In this document: positions 1 through 18,169 of the stretch, piece after piece
Position numbering within the stretch: position 1 is the first letter of the stretch
Layout of the letters: each line of letters opens with the position of its first letter
Assembly: GCF_016859285.1 (NCBI RefSeq)
Contig: NC_053401.1
Span: 7,570,469-7,634,468 of the forward strand
Source of the DNA: Xiphias gladius
Taxonomy: Eukaryota > Chordata > Actinopteri > Istiophoriformes > Xiphiidae
Length of the DNA stretch: 64,000 nt
Direction of reading: 5' to 3'
The notes under the pieces: model-generated
What the model was told of the DNA's origin: nothing
Seen by the model: the letters and a program-made list of their open reading frames with translations, nothing else
Databases searched by the model: none
Program-made: the position numbers and the translations under genes

Positions 1-2189
1 ATCCAATCTACAGTGTGACACGTCACAAATCACATCCTTGTCTTTGTTTTGTTTTTTTCACCTTCACAGACAATCGTATACTTGGAGTCATAAATCCGTC
101 TTAAAGATGTGCTCATTCACAAAAACATTACATTAAAAAAAAACAAAAAACACATAAACAGAGAAAAGTGTACAGATGGCCATTATTTGTCGAATATTTC
201 ATTGGCTGGTCTGAAACGCTGAAGGAAATAACAAAAGAAAAGAGAAAGGTGGGGGTAGGAGAGTGAGAAAGAGGAATGTCATGATGATTATATTGCCTCG
301 TAAATGACATTGCCCAGCCAAAGTTGGAAGGAAAAGTAACCATTAAGTGTGTGTGGAGGTTTCAGCATGTGCACAAACTACTATTGTACTTCTATTTCAC
401 AGAAGCGTGCGTGTACACCACGTGCTATGTGTATTTTAAATGTGCGTCGGTGTGTGTAGAAACATTTGCTCATGATCTATGTACTTATGTAACTACGTGG
501 GAGGGGATCAATGAGGTATTTTGACAGTGGAGCCTAGATTGGAGGCCAGCAGGGACGTAAAAATGCCCAGAGATTGCTTGGGATCCAGGCGCTGACCGCG
601 TCCCAATGTCACCCAGTGTCTCTTAGCTACAGGGATAACTGGGGTCTGGTTCAGGGAATAGGGGATTTACACCGATAGAGCAGAGAGGAGGTGGCCATGA
701 CCTGCCGCGAAAGACCGGCTGAGGACTTAACGTAAGTGCAAGTGTATCCCCTATGTGTGTAGTTATTCCCCATGTGCAGGGGTTGCCTTACCTTGGTACA
801 GATGACCCTTCACAGCATCATGTCGAATGTGTCGCACTTGATCGAGCCTAATTACATGTGGGAAAGCAGTTTAGAGGCAAAAACGACCTCCGTGGCAAGT
901 GCCCTTGACTACAAACACGTGCATATGTGCATGGAATCACGTCGATACACACACATACCTGATTTACGCGCGCTGTTGTGTGCACACAAGCGACCACTAT
1001 GCTACAGCCAACGAATCGCTTTGGTGTTACGCAGAATATCTTGATGGTAAGATGTGAGATTTCGGGGGATAAACAGGGCACTTGTGGACTAACATACCCT
1101 GAGCCTTTCTCTGGGCTGTGTGCTTCAGGTGTCACATGACGGAGATGCTAGTAGCCAGTGGCCGTGCAGAATGATGTCAAATCAGTTTGCTTGCTTTTTT
1201 CCCTGCAAAAAGAGCTGAATAACCCTTTTCACTTGCCTCTTATTAAGATTGAATTTTTAGCGCAAATTTTACAGCAACTCTGTTTCATGAAGATATAATG
1301 TAGGTTTAGCATCTATAAGCAGTATATAATAGTACATGGTTCATAACAAACAACAAACATATACTGTAGTTGTAAGAAGATATAAGGACATTTTATGTAT
1401 TTATAAATGTATTTGTCAACAGCTATAAATCTCATGAAGCATAAATCTATAAAACATAAATGCTTGATAAAATGATAACATGGTTGTAATTATGTGTGTG
1501 TGTGTGTGTCTGTGTATAAATAAGTTCATATTTATGAACCCGTTCGCGATTCAAAACAAACTGTAGGGTTTTTTTTAATGTGTGTAAACATACAGCTACG
1601 TTATACTATTTATTGAGCTTTTATTAAGTGTTTTATAGGCCTACACCGGGTATAGATGCTTCGAACGAGGAGCTACAGTTGTTGAAAAACACATGTTAAT
1701 GAACACTGAAAAAAGAATGTAACAAAATGATCAGATCTTTTCAGAATCCTTATTTCCTGACGACATCGTACAATAGAATTAGCAGACGTGCTTAGTGACA
1801 TGACTAGAGGTAGAAGGCTGTGTAACATGGTTTAAAAATTGACATCTCACACTGCTAACATCTCCATGTTAGCATCATTTCAAATCCGGCTACCCCTGAG
1901 TCCTTACATTTGCTTATAATGACGTTATAGAATAAAGTTAGCATGCAAACATTAGTAACGGGTAACAGGTAGTTTGCTAACACGTCAAATGTTAGCATGT
2001 AACATTTAGCTTGTTTTTTATGGTAAAGTTTGCATGTTGTCATAATATTCTAATTACAGCTGAGTCTATTATTGAGTCTATTATTTGGTTACAACAATAT
2101 GGTGTGTTAGTATAACCATTTATTAAGTGTTTATATACATCTTGTAGATAATGAATAGGGATTAAAATAAAGTGTCATTGATATGATAA

Positions 2190-2560
2190 ATCAGCCGGTC
2201 CAACCCTGGGGAAGATCTGAGGGATCAGAATGAGATTTAAGGGACAGGAAAAAAAAGAAAAGTGTGTTACACCAAATTATATTTATTTGGGGGTTTTTTT
2301 CTCATTTTTGCTTATTTCTTGTGAAATACTGTCTACTCTCACTTCTCCAGGCCTAGAAATCCTTCAATTTGCAAATTTTTTTCATGGCTGTGACATATTT
2401 AGATATAGCCTAGACATTGACACCTGGGTGTGGAATACACGGGGTCTTGGCCCCCGTGAGGCCCTCTGTACTCTGCACTCTTGATTGACACTTTGGGCCC
2501 CCCCCCCCCTGAAAGCCTCAACAGCAACATTTTGGGGGGTCTCTGGAAAAATCTTTTCAA
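2190..2560. repeat. Degenerate MITE-like repeat sharing its core with 37046-37273
   Basis: The segment at 2308-2357 (TTGCTTATTTCTTGTGAAAT, then ACTGT, CTCCAGGCCT) closely matches 37098-37147 in the same orientation, showing that both belong to one dispersed family. Ends are not well defined. Confidence 0.45.
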
Positions 2561-3607
2561 AATTATCTGTCCCTGTCGTTCACAAAAAATGTCTTTTAAA
2601 AGCTTGATATGTCCAGTATTCTTTATTCAAATTGCAAAACATTTATTCACAAATGTGAATATGGAAAAATACTGTTGTAACGTTTCCTCTTATATAACCG
2701 TTGAATACAAACTCACCCACCGTACAACTTGAAAAGCGGTGGATTTTTTTCTCTGCTTCTGTGGTCCTCTCTTATCTTATCTTCTTTTTCACCACATGCT
2801 CGCTGTGACTGAACTGTGACAGACCTGCCTTTGCATAAGGTGACATCTGCACAGCGACACACAACTGTGTGTGTATGTCGGGCTGGAGAGAGAGAGAGAG
2901 AGGCGAGTGTGCTGTGGGGATCCTGTTGCAGGGCATAGTGGTTGCGTGGCTGTGTAGCTGTGCGTGAGGCCTCATCGTTTATGATATTAGCCTTGGTGTT
3001 GTGTGTGCAAAGCATGTATAGCCTAGTTGCTTGCCTTGCATCCATGAAGTCTTGTAGATCGCGAATTGAGTCGGTGTAAGACTTGAGCATTAACACTGGA
3101 GCACCAGGTAGGGGGGTACCCCTCTGATTGCCACCGGGTATTTCGCATACTGACCACGACTGTCACGCACAGGTGAGGTAAGCGGTGTTGCACCGGCATA
3201 AGTTTTGAGCATTCAGATATTGTTATTTTGGACATCTTCTAATGCACTGTGTTTGGAGCGGGCTGGATAAACTAGATATTTTCCACTTCTGCGTCCCAGC
3301 AGCTAATTTATTTAGAGGAGTCACTTTATGCCTTGCTCTACCATCCCCTTATGGTTTAAGTGATGATATTCCTTTAAGGTTAATTCACCATTGTCTGTTG
3401 CTAAAAAGAGATAAGTACAGTTTATAGTGTATTTTAATCCTGGTCGCTGACCGGAGTGGTCAGTAACAGTGTAGTGTAGCCACAGGGCGGGACAATAAAC
3501 ACTGCCTTTCTTTTCAGTCTGCCCGGAGACATCAACGAGGCCGATTGTACTACAGGGACCGGTGACATCATTCATTCTCTCAGCAGGGCAAAACATGCAC
3601 ACAAACA

Positions 3608-3608
<1 letters not shown>

Positions 3609-3661
<53 letters not shown>
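3609..3661. repeat. (CA)n microsatellite
   Basis: About 26 uninterrupted CA units. Confidence 0.95.
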
Positions 3662-3664
<3 letters not shown>

Positions 3665-4439
3665 CCCTCCTGGGCTGCCCTCTCCACGGGGCCAGTTGCT
3701 CTAAAAGAAGCCTCTCACAAAGCACTTGGTCAAAAAGTCCAATGAGTAGGGGCGGGTGGAAAACTCCATTGACCTACAACACAGACATAATCAACAATGG
3801 TCATTTGATAAGTCTTCACAACAACTCTCGCACATGCTCACACAGGCCTACTATCATTTTCCAGCAAACATACTACACCACAGCCTGCATCTGTCTCAGA
3901 GTTATAATGGGCAGCTTGTTATTAGTAAGCGCTCCCAACCCCTGCAGAACTGTCTGCCGAGGCTTCGCCGCTTCAATGGGCCTCTTTTATTTGCAAAGAG
4001 AAACAGACAGTGCCAAACAAGACTGGCACAGAGAGGGAACAGTGTGGGCACGTGGGAAAAGGCATGGGCGATCCATGGCTCGTCCCGTGATCCAACACAA
4101 TAAAAATTGAAATGGGGAAGCTGGTAAACAGAAAACAAAATAGATAGATGATAGATGAGCAAGACTGAAAGCCTATGGCCACAGGTATGGTCCCTTGTGA
4201 CATGATGCTCATTTCACACCGGAGAACAAAATGGTTGGTTGGATGAAAAACGAAAAGACAACCTGCCGTTTGCTGCGTCCTTCGTTTCTAGGATGCCCAC
4301 TTCACGCTACAACTTTCCCCGGTGTGAAGAGGTGACAAAGTGCAGGAAGCGGTGGGACAAAATATGTGCTATAAGGACAGACAAAAGAGCTTTAAAGTAC
4401 ATAGCAATTCATCTGTCTTCAGGAGATCCATGATTTGAA

Positions 4440-4730
4440 CTTCTCTCCTTCGTTGTGGTTTCATTACTTCTGTGAGACACTTTAGTATTTTGTCACAGGC
4501 TGTGTGTTTGACAACTGGAATCTTTGACCTGCTGGTGGTACAATATACAAACAAGCGATCACCAAAGTCACATGGATTCATCTTCAAAGGATCATGGATA
4601 TCTCTATCAAATTTCATGGCAATTCATCGGGCAGTTGTCCGGAAATTTCCGTTTGAACCAAAGTGTTGGACCGACAGGACCACCAACTGAAACTGCCATC
4701 CTTAGAGCTACACTGCCAGCATAGCTAAAA
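4440..4730. repeat. Dispersed repeat fragment
   Basis: The run including TTTGACCTGCTGGTGG, ATCATGGATATCTCTATCAA, ATTTCATGGCAATTCATC and CATCCTTAGAGCTACACTGC resembles a widespread fish interspersed element. The identification is by pattern memory, with no second copy in this window. Confidence 0.4.
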
Positions 4731-5412
4731 GGTCACTCAGGCAGTTGAATCACAGGTGTTCTCAAAAAATAGACTCCAAAACTTGGTGTTCTCAGTTCCT
4801 GAAAAAAACAAAACACCTCCTTCTTTTAAAACATTTTAGATAGGTCACTGAATGTTACATGTGAAAAGAACAGAACAGCTTGTTTAAGGCTGTAATCAGC
4901 ACCGGCGGCACAAAATGGCTGACTGTTTGGGATGCAAATCACCGAGTCTCATGAGGATCCACAGAGATGCCGTGAGTGGGAGATAGTATCTGCTGTGTGT
5001 GCTTGTCCTGAAGGGCATGCTGTGGAACAAAACAGCCCAGGGACAGCCAGCCTGTTGGAAAAACACACAGGTGACTGCGACACCGAAGTCTTGTCCCTGA
5101 ATTAACAAAGGCAGACAATGACAGCAGATGATGTGTGGATATGATGGCAAAACTTTCAGTTCCTTATCAGTCAAACTGCTCTCTGTGTACCATAACAAGT
5201 TGGTCTGATAATCCCTGCACTACAGACGACCAAATGTGTTTTTGAGTGTGTGTATGAGGATAAGAAGGCCTGAATGGGTGTGTACGTAATGGATTGTGTA
5301 CTTGTGTGTGTGGCTGATAAGCGTAAAACGTCCTCTCAGACTGTAGCATTTGCCTACGCTGATTACATCTCCTTTGCCTTCGCCAACCAAATCAGTCTTG
5401 CCCCTTCTTGGT

Positions 5413-5415
<3 letters not shown>

Positions 5416-5457
<42 letters not shown>
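5416..5457. repeat. (AC)n microsatellite
   Basis: About 21 uninterrupted AC units. Confidence 0.95.
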
Positions 5458-5460
<3 letters not shown>

Positions 5461-5559
5461 TAAACACACAGATGAAACATTCAAGCAGCTGCTGCACAGG
5501 CATGTGATATGTAAACACTTCAAACACAGCAGATCTGAACCTCTCAAAACTTCCCCTTT

Positions 5560-5830
5560 TGGCTATTCTGTCAACAAATAGGCCGTTGCAAAGCGCATGC
5601 AAATTTTGAAAACCCCAGAGGTAGCTAGATGGAAATCTCGGACAATGATGAACTCATACTTTCCCGTGCTCCTGTATGCTAATGAAAGGCTTTATGTGGA
5701 TGAGTTGTCAGGGGATTTATAATTACAGGGCTGTGGAGGAGGGCTAAGGAGCTGTAATGAGCCGTGTAGCCTGGTAGGTCCTCTGACTGGAGGGCTAGAG
5801 GCTAAAAGCCTCCTGTGGCTAGTTATTTAG
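5560..5830. promoter_or_regulatory. Candidate conserved non-coding element
   Basis: Dense in homeodomain/POU-type cores in a moderately AT-rich context: an octamer (ATGCAAAT) at about 5599-5606, GCTAATGAAAGG, TTTATAATTACAGGG and CTGTAATGAGCC. No repeat structure and no long frame. Called on composition and motif density only. Confidence 0.25.
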
Positions 5831-8116
5831 TATATGTGTGTGTGAAGATTTGTTAGAAATGAGGAGAGATACTTGTGGGAGTGCTAGTTTGAGTGTTATC
5901 AAGTCTGTTCGCAGTCTCCAACTGTCTCACAGACGTAAAGATCATTTTTTTGAGTTGGATCAGTCAGATGTAGGTTTGCGTGTGCTGGTTTTCGACATGG
6001 CAAAGCTGCACGGAAAACACCCGGGAGCCTGCAGGGCTATTGTTTTTCTGTAAAAAAAAGTGTAAGCGATTTGTCAACGCAACCGCGAGATGAGAGGGAA
6101 CAGCTCTTTGGTTAACTAAGACTGACCCTGATTAGTGCTTAACCTTCTCCTTAAGGAATGGCTTCAGTCCTAAAAACAAATGTGATGTTGGCTACCTCAC
6201 TGCGTCGCTGGATGAGTTTCAGTGAAACAGTAGCTGTTGCATGCCGTTCAAGAACAAATAAAGTACTCCAAGTTTAGAATGATCTTGTTCTGTGGAACTT
6301 GCTCTACAGAGGGAGAAGCTCTGACTCTGCCAGATTTCATTCAGAGCATGCCAAACATAGCTGCTTACTATTTTCTCCCATGCCATGAAATCATTGTTTT
6401 GTGACGCATAAACTGTGAGTGACTAAGTGTCTTGTAGCAGCCAAGCGTCTGGCGATGAGCAGCTGTTAGCCTCAAAGCCATATCGTCCAAAACTGGTTCT
6501 CCCTTTACACCTACGACTGTGGCTACCTGACCTTTAGGCCCCTTGAGCCATAAACAAGTCACCGGCAAATAAACACACGAGTTTCAGCCACTCGAGTCTT
6601 CACAAATCACACAAAACTGCAGCATGCAGCCCGTGTGTCTGTGTTTTCCCGAACCTGTTATCTTGCTCCGGTGGTGTCTTCGACCTCTACTCGAGCACAG
6701 ACGGAACCAAGGCCACGCTTTACTGCAGGTGATCGTCTTCAGCTGCCGGAGGAGAAAAAGCAGACGCAGAGTTTAAGTTTTTTCTGACAGAAAGCAGAGC
6801 ATCGTTCTGGGGAATTTGAACACGCAACCGTTTATTTGCCCCAAACAGCGGACGCACCAGCTGTACAGACGTTAGCTGTAAGCTAGCTAGAAAGGGACAA
6901 AATTACCGTAAAAGTTCTTTCTGTCATGTCCTTCCATTATCTCTGCTTTTTCCTCGTGTCTCAAGTCATCATCATGTTTATGAAGCAGATTCACAAAGCC
7001 CCAGGAAGTGCAATTATTTTTCTCAGGTTAAAAACATGTGTAACGCTCTTAGACGGGTTTTTGTTTTCGTTTGCGCTAAATTCACGTCTAATCACGTCTT
7101 TCCATTCACCTTCCACACAGTTGGGCAGATTCTAAAATGCACTTCATTTACTGTCTTACCACGCAGGGTACGGCAACGAAACCAGTGTAAAAAGATATTT
7201 GTAAATATGTATGTTTGTCTGAGGCTTCGCTATGGAAAAAGGTCGCTGCTTCATCTGTCTTTTCTGTCAGTGTGGGTCCACATGTGAGCCGATCCAAACT
7301 CAGCTGATTACGGAGACAGACGACAGACATGGAGCAGGAACACAAGAGCTCATTCAGCACCACAACGCTCGCAGTGGCTTGTGATTTGGCCTTTTAACAT
7401 CTGTCGCAGACTGGGTGACCTTTGCACTGCAAAGAGAGATCTGCAGAATGCTGTTGGTTACTGTTTGGCTGCCGAAACCCTTTTTCCCATTACGCGGGTG
7501 CACAGCCTGAGAGAAAAATCAGAGTAGAAGGCAATAATGTGGATTTGTGAAATTTTTTTCTGTCACATGTAGTTTCTCAAAGTCCTCTCTTCTCTCCCTA
7601 AATGTTTTTACACCACAACCCGTAGCTGAAACACTGACATAAAAATCCCCAGGCTTCCCTGAAAGAGGAAACTACCTGTTACCACTGCCTCACTGCCACC
7701 AGAAAGAGAAAACTGCTTTTGCCTTGGAGATGAAAACAACAACGCCAAGTCGTTTTTTTTTATGCGTACAAAAGGGAAAAAGTGCACACTTTGATAAATA
7801 TGCAACCACCCTCTCATAACTCAGGCTCTGCAAATGGCTCTACAAGCGGCCTCTTCGAGTGAGAAACGGCAACACGGAGGTTCTCGGCATTAGCCTCCCA
7901 GCCACATTCACACAGCTGTGTGGCAAATAGGTCCCTTGCTACATCACGTTACGCGCACTATCAATCTGACCGCTAATTAGCCTGGGAGAGGCTGGGTAAT
8001 CTATATGGCAAGTTAGAGTCAGCAGGACAAAAAAAAAAGAGGGTTATACTGCAGGCAGAGAAGAGGAAAGACTTTCAAAAACAATATAATTAGTGTGTCT
8101 TAAGGGAACCTTTAAG

Positions 8117-8252
8117 CAGTGGCCCCCATCCTTTTTGCCTTACGATCTTTAAAATGAAGAAACATCTAGTTACGATCCATCCTGACAGGAGAACAAAAGG
8201 GGGTGCAGGATCTTTCCTCTTTTGTAACTTGCTACCCAGATTAGGAATCACT
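8117..8252. mobile_element. hAT-like MITE
   Basis: Starts CAGTGGCCCCCATCC and ends AGGAATCACTC, an imperfect terminal inverted repeat of the hAT type, with a GATCTTTAAAATGAAGAAAC-like body typical of short fish MITEs. About 136 bp, non-coding. Confidence 0.4.
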
Positions 8253-8840
8253 CCCCCTAGAGCTCTTCTGGTAATTTTGGAAAGGGGGGTTCAAAAACAA
8301 CACCCAGTGAATGGCTGAATTTAATGGCAGACATTGCCTCTTTTGAATCTTTGATTGCAAGAAGCGCTTATTATCCGGGAAAGTTCTATGAAGTTTGGTC
8401 TCATCTTTAAAATTTATTTAACGAAAGAAACACAATAGGAAGTCAATATACCTATTATTTTTAATGTGAAAATGAGCAACCCATGTGTTGTATTTTAATG
8501 TTGTTTTTTTGTATTACTTGTTATGTTCCCTTCCCCGTTGTTCAGCGATTTACTGTAAGATGTACTTTAAGTGCTGGAAAAGCCAGTAAAAAACTTGAAT
8601 TGCAAATTTCTAAGCTTCTAATAATAATAATACCCAGGGAAGGACACAGCATTGATATGACGATGTAGAATGCATATAAATCAGAAAAGACAGAATTAAA
8701 TGGGGTTTTTTTTCTTGTCTCATTGTAACTTTTAATCCAAGATAAGGAAGTTATTGTGCAAGACTTTTTGATAACAACATTATGGAGTCATCTGGAGAGA
8801 AAAGCCTCTACTTCCTCATACATATCAACAGTCTTAGGTC

Positions 8841-8961
8841 TTTGTTTTGTTTTGTTTTGTTTTGTTTTGTTTTGTTTTGTTTTGTTTTGTTTTGGTTTGG
8901 TTTGGTTTGGTTGGGTTGGTTTGGTTTGGTTTGGTTGGGTTGGGTTGGGTTTGGTTTGGTT
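8841..8961. repeat. (TTTTG)n to (GGTTT)n pentanucleotide repeat
   Basis: A pure TTTTG array grades into GGTTT/GGGTT variants over about 120 bp, showing within-array drift. Confidence 0.95.
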
Positions 8962-8964
8962 CTT

Positions 8965-9205
8965 ACCCATGTCTGTTGGCTGTTTTGTCTGTTTATTTGT
9001 CAGCAGGATTATGCAAAAAAGTACTGAACCGATTTGCACCAAACCTGATGGAGGGACGGGGCATGGGCCAGGGAACAACCCATTCAATTTTGGTGTGGAC
9101 CCAGTTACAGGGGCAGATCCAGGAATTTTTTTAATCACTGTTTTTCGACATTCTCGTCAATATTTGGCCTTGGTGGAGGTATGCACCCGACTGAGTGCCA
9201 TTCTA
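8965..9205 (+). repeat. Dispersed repeat, copy 1
   Basis: Shares GTACTGAACC, GATTTGCACC, GGAGGGACGG and GGCATGGGCCAGGGAA, plus the GGCCTTGGTGGAGGTATGC tail, with the reverse complement of 12834-13110. The tail resembles the 3' end of a fish non-LTR element or SINE. Confidence 0.6.
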
Positions 9206-9439
9206 GTTTTTGTTTTTTGTTTTATTTTGTTGCTGATTGCCTTGGTGATGATACTTGTGTCATATCTTCTGACTGTATGGGATGAGTTTGCGCGAGATGA
9301 GGAAACAGTGAGAGCACTCAAGCTTTGTAACACTTTCTTCCATGCCATAATAACGCAATGTTGAAACGGGAAATTGAGCTGCGGCACCCAGAAATAACAG
9401 CAAAAGACACACAAAGCCCATATGCCCATGGACGCATAC

Positions 9440-9720
9440 TAAAATCTCACATGCAAATTGAGAAATGAAAGCCAGCGGGTCAACGTAACCTGATTTGAGA
9501 TATTCAGATCAGCTCTCTCTGCCTGTGCCACATATGTCCAAAATTACATTTGTGATCAGTCTCCACTCCTCTTCACTTGCACTCGGCAATCAGCTCTATG
9601 ATTGAAACCCCCTCCGATCTCAATAAGAACCTGATTTCATACAGACAAACTGTCACACAATTTACACATCTTCACCTTGCTACAAGGACGCTCTCTGTAA
9701 GAACCTGAATGGCTTTACAT
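9440..9720. promoter_or_regulatory. Candidate conserved non-coding element
   Basis: Non-repetitive, stop-rich, AT-balanced sequence with an ATGCAAAT octamer at about 9451-9458 and GATTTGAGATATTCAGATCA. Called on texture alone. Confidence 0.2.
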
Positions 9721-12465
9721 ATATTAGAATACAGAACACTTCATGGCTTAACGTCTTTGGTTATGAAAGCGATGAAAATGTGATCCTAGGAGTACAATGT
9801 GTCAGTCAAGAGTATTGTCTATGATCGGGTGTGTTGTGTTTTTCTTTGCTACACAGTGCTGTATGGATTATATTTGCATTTGTCCCCTAAAGATACAGTT
9901 CACTGCCAAATAAGGGGGCTTTTTTCAGGGGTTTGGGAAATATCTTTTCAGAAATGTGTTGCATACAAAGTACTGCATATTTTTTGTGTTTCTGCATCCA
10001 TAAGGAAACACTTCATACAATAATAATGTGCTGTATAATTTCTTTTTTTAATCAGTGGCCAATTGAATTTGGATTTCTTATATCGTGTCATGTTTAATTT
10101 AACATCGCACGGTGAAAACAGATCAAGGTGTCAGCTGTCAGTTGTGATGCTTCGTGTGATTTCATTTTTATACCGATTCATTTACAACTATTTGATCATG
10201 GAAAAACACCTGCAGCCAACAAAATATCTTGATGTAATTGGAGCCAGCGTGAACATGGAAAGTCCATAATAGCCATTGTGTTTTTCTGGTTACTCTGGGA
10301 ACATAAAAGTTGGTACATTGAGCACTTACTGACAGAATTAAAAACCCTCTGAGCCAGACTTTGTCCTAGAAGCCTTGTTTTGGCTGAGCAACGGTTGCCT
10401 TCTATCTACTGTGACTTGGAGTTGGAGCATTGTTCGTCGTTTTGCAGCCAATAGCAGTTGTACTCTTTTCCCCCCCGATGCCAAGGAAAACATTCCAGGC
10501 CGCACTTACCATTGCTTCATAAAAACTAATGCCATGCTGCCGCTTCCAAAATTTAAATGTTACAGCTGTTAACTACATGCAGAAGCATCAGGAGGCCCAA
10601 CGGTGCTTCCTTGCTTCCTTTCGCGTTGCGTCCTTAGCGACATATATCTCGTGTAAGCACAGATTGAAACGTGAGACGTTTTTAATCACGTTTCCGAAAC
10701 CAAAATTGAAAATGTGTCAAACGCGTTTGTCTGCTCTAACGTAAGCTAAAAAAAAACATTAGCGTGCCTGGCTAACTAGCCTGCTACCTACAATAGTGCT
10801 TACATCCAAGGCCAAAAGTTACCATATCATTATCTAACTTCATTGTTATGTACGGTTACAGGTTACGGGTTAGGGAAAGCCCTGTGCATACTTTGTGTTG
10901 TTTATCAAAGTAACCTATGAATTTCAATAGTAAACATTTGAGTGTCATTTTAGAAAGAAATAACAGTCTGATATTAAATATTTTCTTTTATTATACTGTA
11001 TTGGAACACTAGAACAATAATGCCCCTTTATTTTCCTGTCCTCTACATGGATTATTTAGCTTAACATGCTGACTTTTTTCCTTTGTCTACTTATGTCTTA
11101 AGCCAAGACCCTGTTGTTTTAAAAAATGTCCCCGAATCATGACTGATGGATCTTGGATGTGATAATCTTAAAATAACCTGATTATTTTCCAGTGCGATGG
11201 CAAAATGCTTACTTGCATTTCAATGGGCTATGTTCGGCATAGGTGTACAAAGAAATAAAGGGGCACTGATGGGAAAAATTATAACTACTTTCATCACATG
11301 TTTTCATTATTTTACTGACAAATCCCCTTGAATAGGATCTATATACACACATCCTCCTGAGATTTTTGGGGGACTTCTTCAGCTGTGGGCCCCACGAGTG
11401 ACCGCGCAGTCGCTGTGAGTTGAATCAAAAGAAAAGCACAGGGCCCGATAACATCGGCATTATACGTTATAAGTTTACACAGAATTGAAGACGGGAAAAA
11501 GTGATAATACAACACTGAGATTTAGTCCATTTAGGAGGCAGCGGCTGGTATGTAATAGGAGCCGGGCAGGGAGGAAGATGGATGATGGGGGAGTGTTGGG
11601 AAAGGCAACGGCAGGAGAAGCAGACATCACCCATTACCTCATTACCATTACTCTTTGTGACTCTGGAGTTTATGAATGAAAGGGTATGAGAGCAATTTCA
11701 TTACAGGCGGCGGGTAGGAATGGGAGCTGGATGAGAATGCGGAAGAGTAGAAGAAGATAAAAGGCATTGTATAAACAACAACCAAAAGCTATTATTTCAA
11801 GCTCAAAGTCCTTTTCCCACATACTGGTTTAATATAACAGGAAAGGGGCCGGTGTTTCCTCCTTTGAAAAACACGTTTCAGTGAGCACTTCAGATGGTTT
11901 AAACCCTGTATCAGGTGACATTCACACAAAACAATGCTTTGACAGATCGCTCGATATCAGTATATTGCATATGTTATATTGTCTCTCGCGTCAGCCTATG
12001 TGCGGTGAAGTGCGACTGCTCTAAAGTCAGATCAAACAACGAGAATAGGCCACCTGGAGTTTTTTTTTTTTTTTTCCACATCTCATAGTGCATAGTACAA
12101 ACATGATCCACTTTCCGGTAGGACAGGCAGTTTTCCCCAAGCAAATGAGATCGATTGTTTGCACTAACAACGTAATCAGTCGAAACCACCCCCCACCTGT
12201 TACACAATGTATGAAGCGGAATGGATGTGTAACAACGCCCCCACTATCTAGCAAGGTCTCATAAGGATGTACGGGTGAATTGTGAAGGGGTTAATTATGG
12301 GTGAGTTCAGGAAAGAGGTGTGTGGTGTTTTGGAAAGTGTCACAGGGATAAAAGGAGACAGTCGGCGATGGAATTGGATTAGCGGGAGGCCTTACAAAAC
12401 CTGACGCAGATGCTCACTTTGGGGACAGCAATGGGGGCGGGGGGTCAAATACTATGGCGTGTACA

Positions 12466-12472
12466 TGTGTGT

Positions 12473-12505
<33 letters not shown>

Positions 12506-12514
12506 CGTGCGTGT
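12466..12514. repeat. (GT)n microsatellite with GC interruptions
   Basis: GT units interrupted by GCGT. Confidence 0.9.
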
Positions 12515-12833
12515 TGACTGAGTGACAGACAGAGGATCTGTGTTTTAAGAGTCCTGGATGATCCTAAGTAGCCTGATAGTGCAGGCATATCTCTCCGGAA
12601 ATGGAAACTAGGGTTGGAAAGAGCTGATAAACAAACAAGACCTTCTGTGGTCAAAGCAATCAAGAGGACAAAATTAGAGACCCCCCCCCCCCCCGGGCCG
12701 GTAACGATCACAGAAGTGAGCACCACAGCTGCTCGACTGCTACGAGTTTTCCATGCGTGCATCACCTGTTTTTAGCAGTTTTGGTCTTTAGGGGGTCGCC
12801 CTCCTTCGGTGTGACAATGGGAACGAAAAAAAA

Positions 12834-13110
12834 AGTGCTCGGCAGAGCGCAGACCTCAGCCAAGGCTAACGTCCGACAACATACTGTACATCAGACTTCA
12901 GAGGAAAAAAAAATTCAAATTCATGGTAAATGATCCCGATCGGCCCCAATATTGATTGGGTCCTTCCCTGGCCCATGCCCCATCCCTCCACCCAGTTCAG
13001 TGCAAATTGGTTCAGTGCTTTCTGCGTAATCCCGCCGACAGACAAACAAACAAGCCAACAGGCAAAAACACACGGGTGATTACGTAACCTCCTCGGTGGA
13101 GGTAACCAAA
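12834..13110 (-). repeat. Dispersed repeat, copy 2 (inverted relative to copy 1)
   Basis: The reverse complement matches 8965-9205: GGATTACGCAGAAAGCACTG, AATTTGCAC, GGAGGGATGGGGCATGGGCC and the CCTTGGCTGAGG tail. This copy also keeps a GTTACCTCC leader. Confidence 0.6.
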
Positions 13111-17770
<4,660 letters not shown>

Positions 17771-18169
17771 AGAAACATACTGGAAACCATTACTACTGTG
17801 CCTTTCACAGCACTTAAGTGGGCCTTTAGATATTGTGTGTGTGTTTGTGTGTGTGTGTTTGTTTGTGTGTGTGAAAGTGTATGAACGCATGTTTGTTTGA
17901 GTGGAGAAGAAGAAAGGAGATCAAAAAATCATGACAGTGGTAAGCCCCCCCCCCGCAGCCCACTTCATGGCAGGAAGTTAAACCAAAACAAGAAGGAGAG
18001 AAAAGCAACGGCAATCCTGTTTACCCCCCCCCCCCGAATGACAACCACACAGTCGTGAATTCTGTCTCCCCCAGGGAGAAAAGGAAACATGGAAGTCTTT
18101 TTATTTTTCCTGCCGTTTCTTTTCTTTTTCTTTTTCAACCCAAGAGCCCGAGCTCACAGCCAGCCACAT

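Larger units (their letters stand above)
1..4439. other. Gene-free region
   Basis: No exon or RNA gene recognised. It holds short GT/CA tracts, C/G homopolymers (2499-2510) and one MITE-like stretch at 2190-2560. Short open frames here lack any family resemblance. Confidence 0.5.
4731..8116. other. Gene-free region with one enhancer-like block
   Basis: No recognised exon. A (CA)n tract lies at 5416-5457. The block at 5560-5830 has the look of conserved non-coding DNA (see its own entry). Confidence 0.45.
9206..12833. other. Gene-free region
   Basis: No recognised coding exon. The block at 9440-9720 is a candidate regulatory element; a GT microsatellite lies at 12466-12514 and a C-run at 12681-12694. 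Confidence 0.45.

Noticed and set aside
6560..6732. Open frame reading FDLYSSTDGTKATLYC followed by a donor-like CAG|GTGATC
   Set aside because: Reads protein-like and ends at a splice-like site, but no convincing acceptor, Met or family match, and no partner exons nearby.
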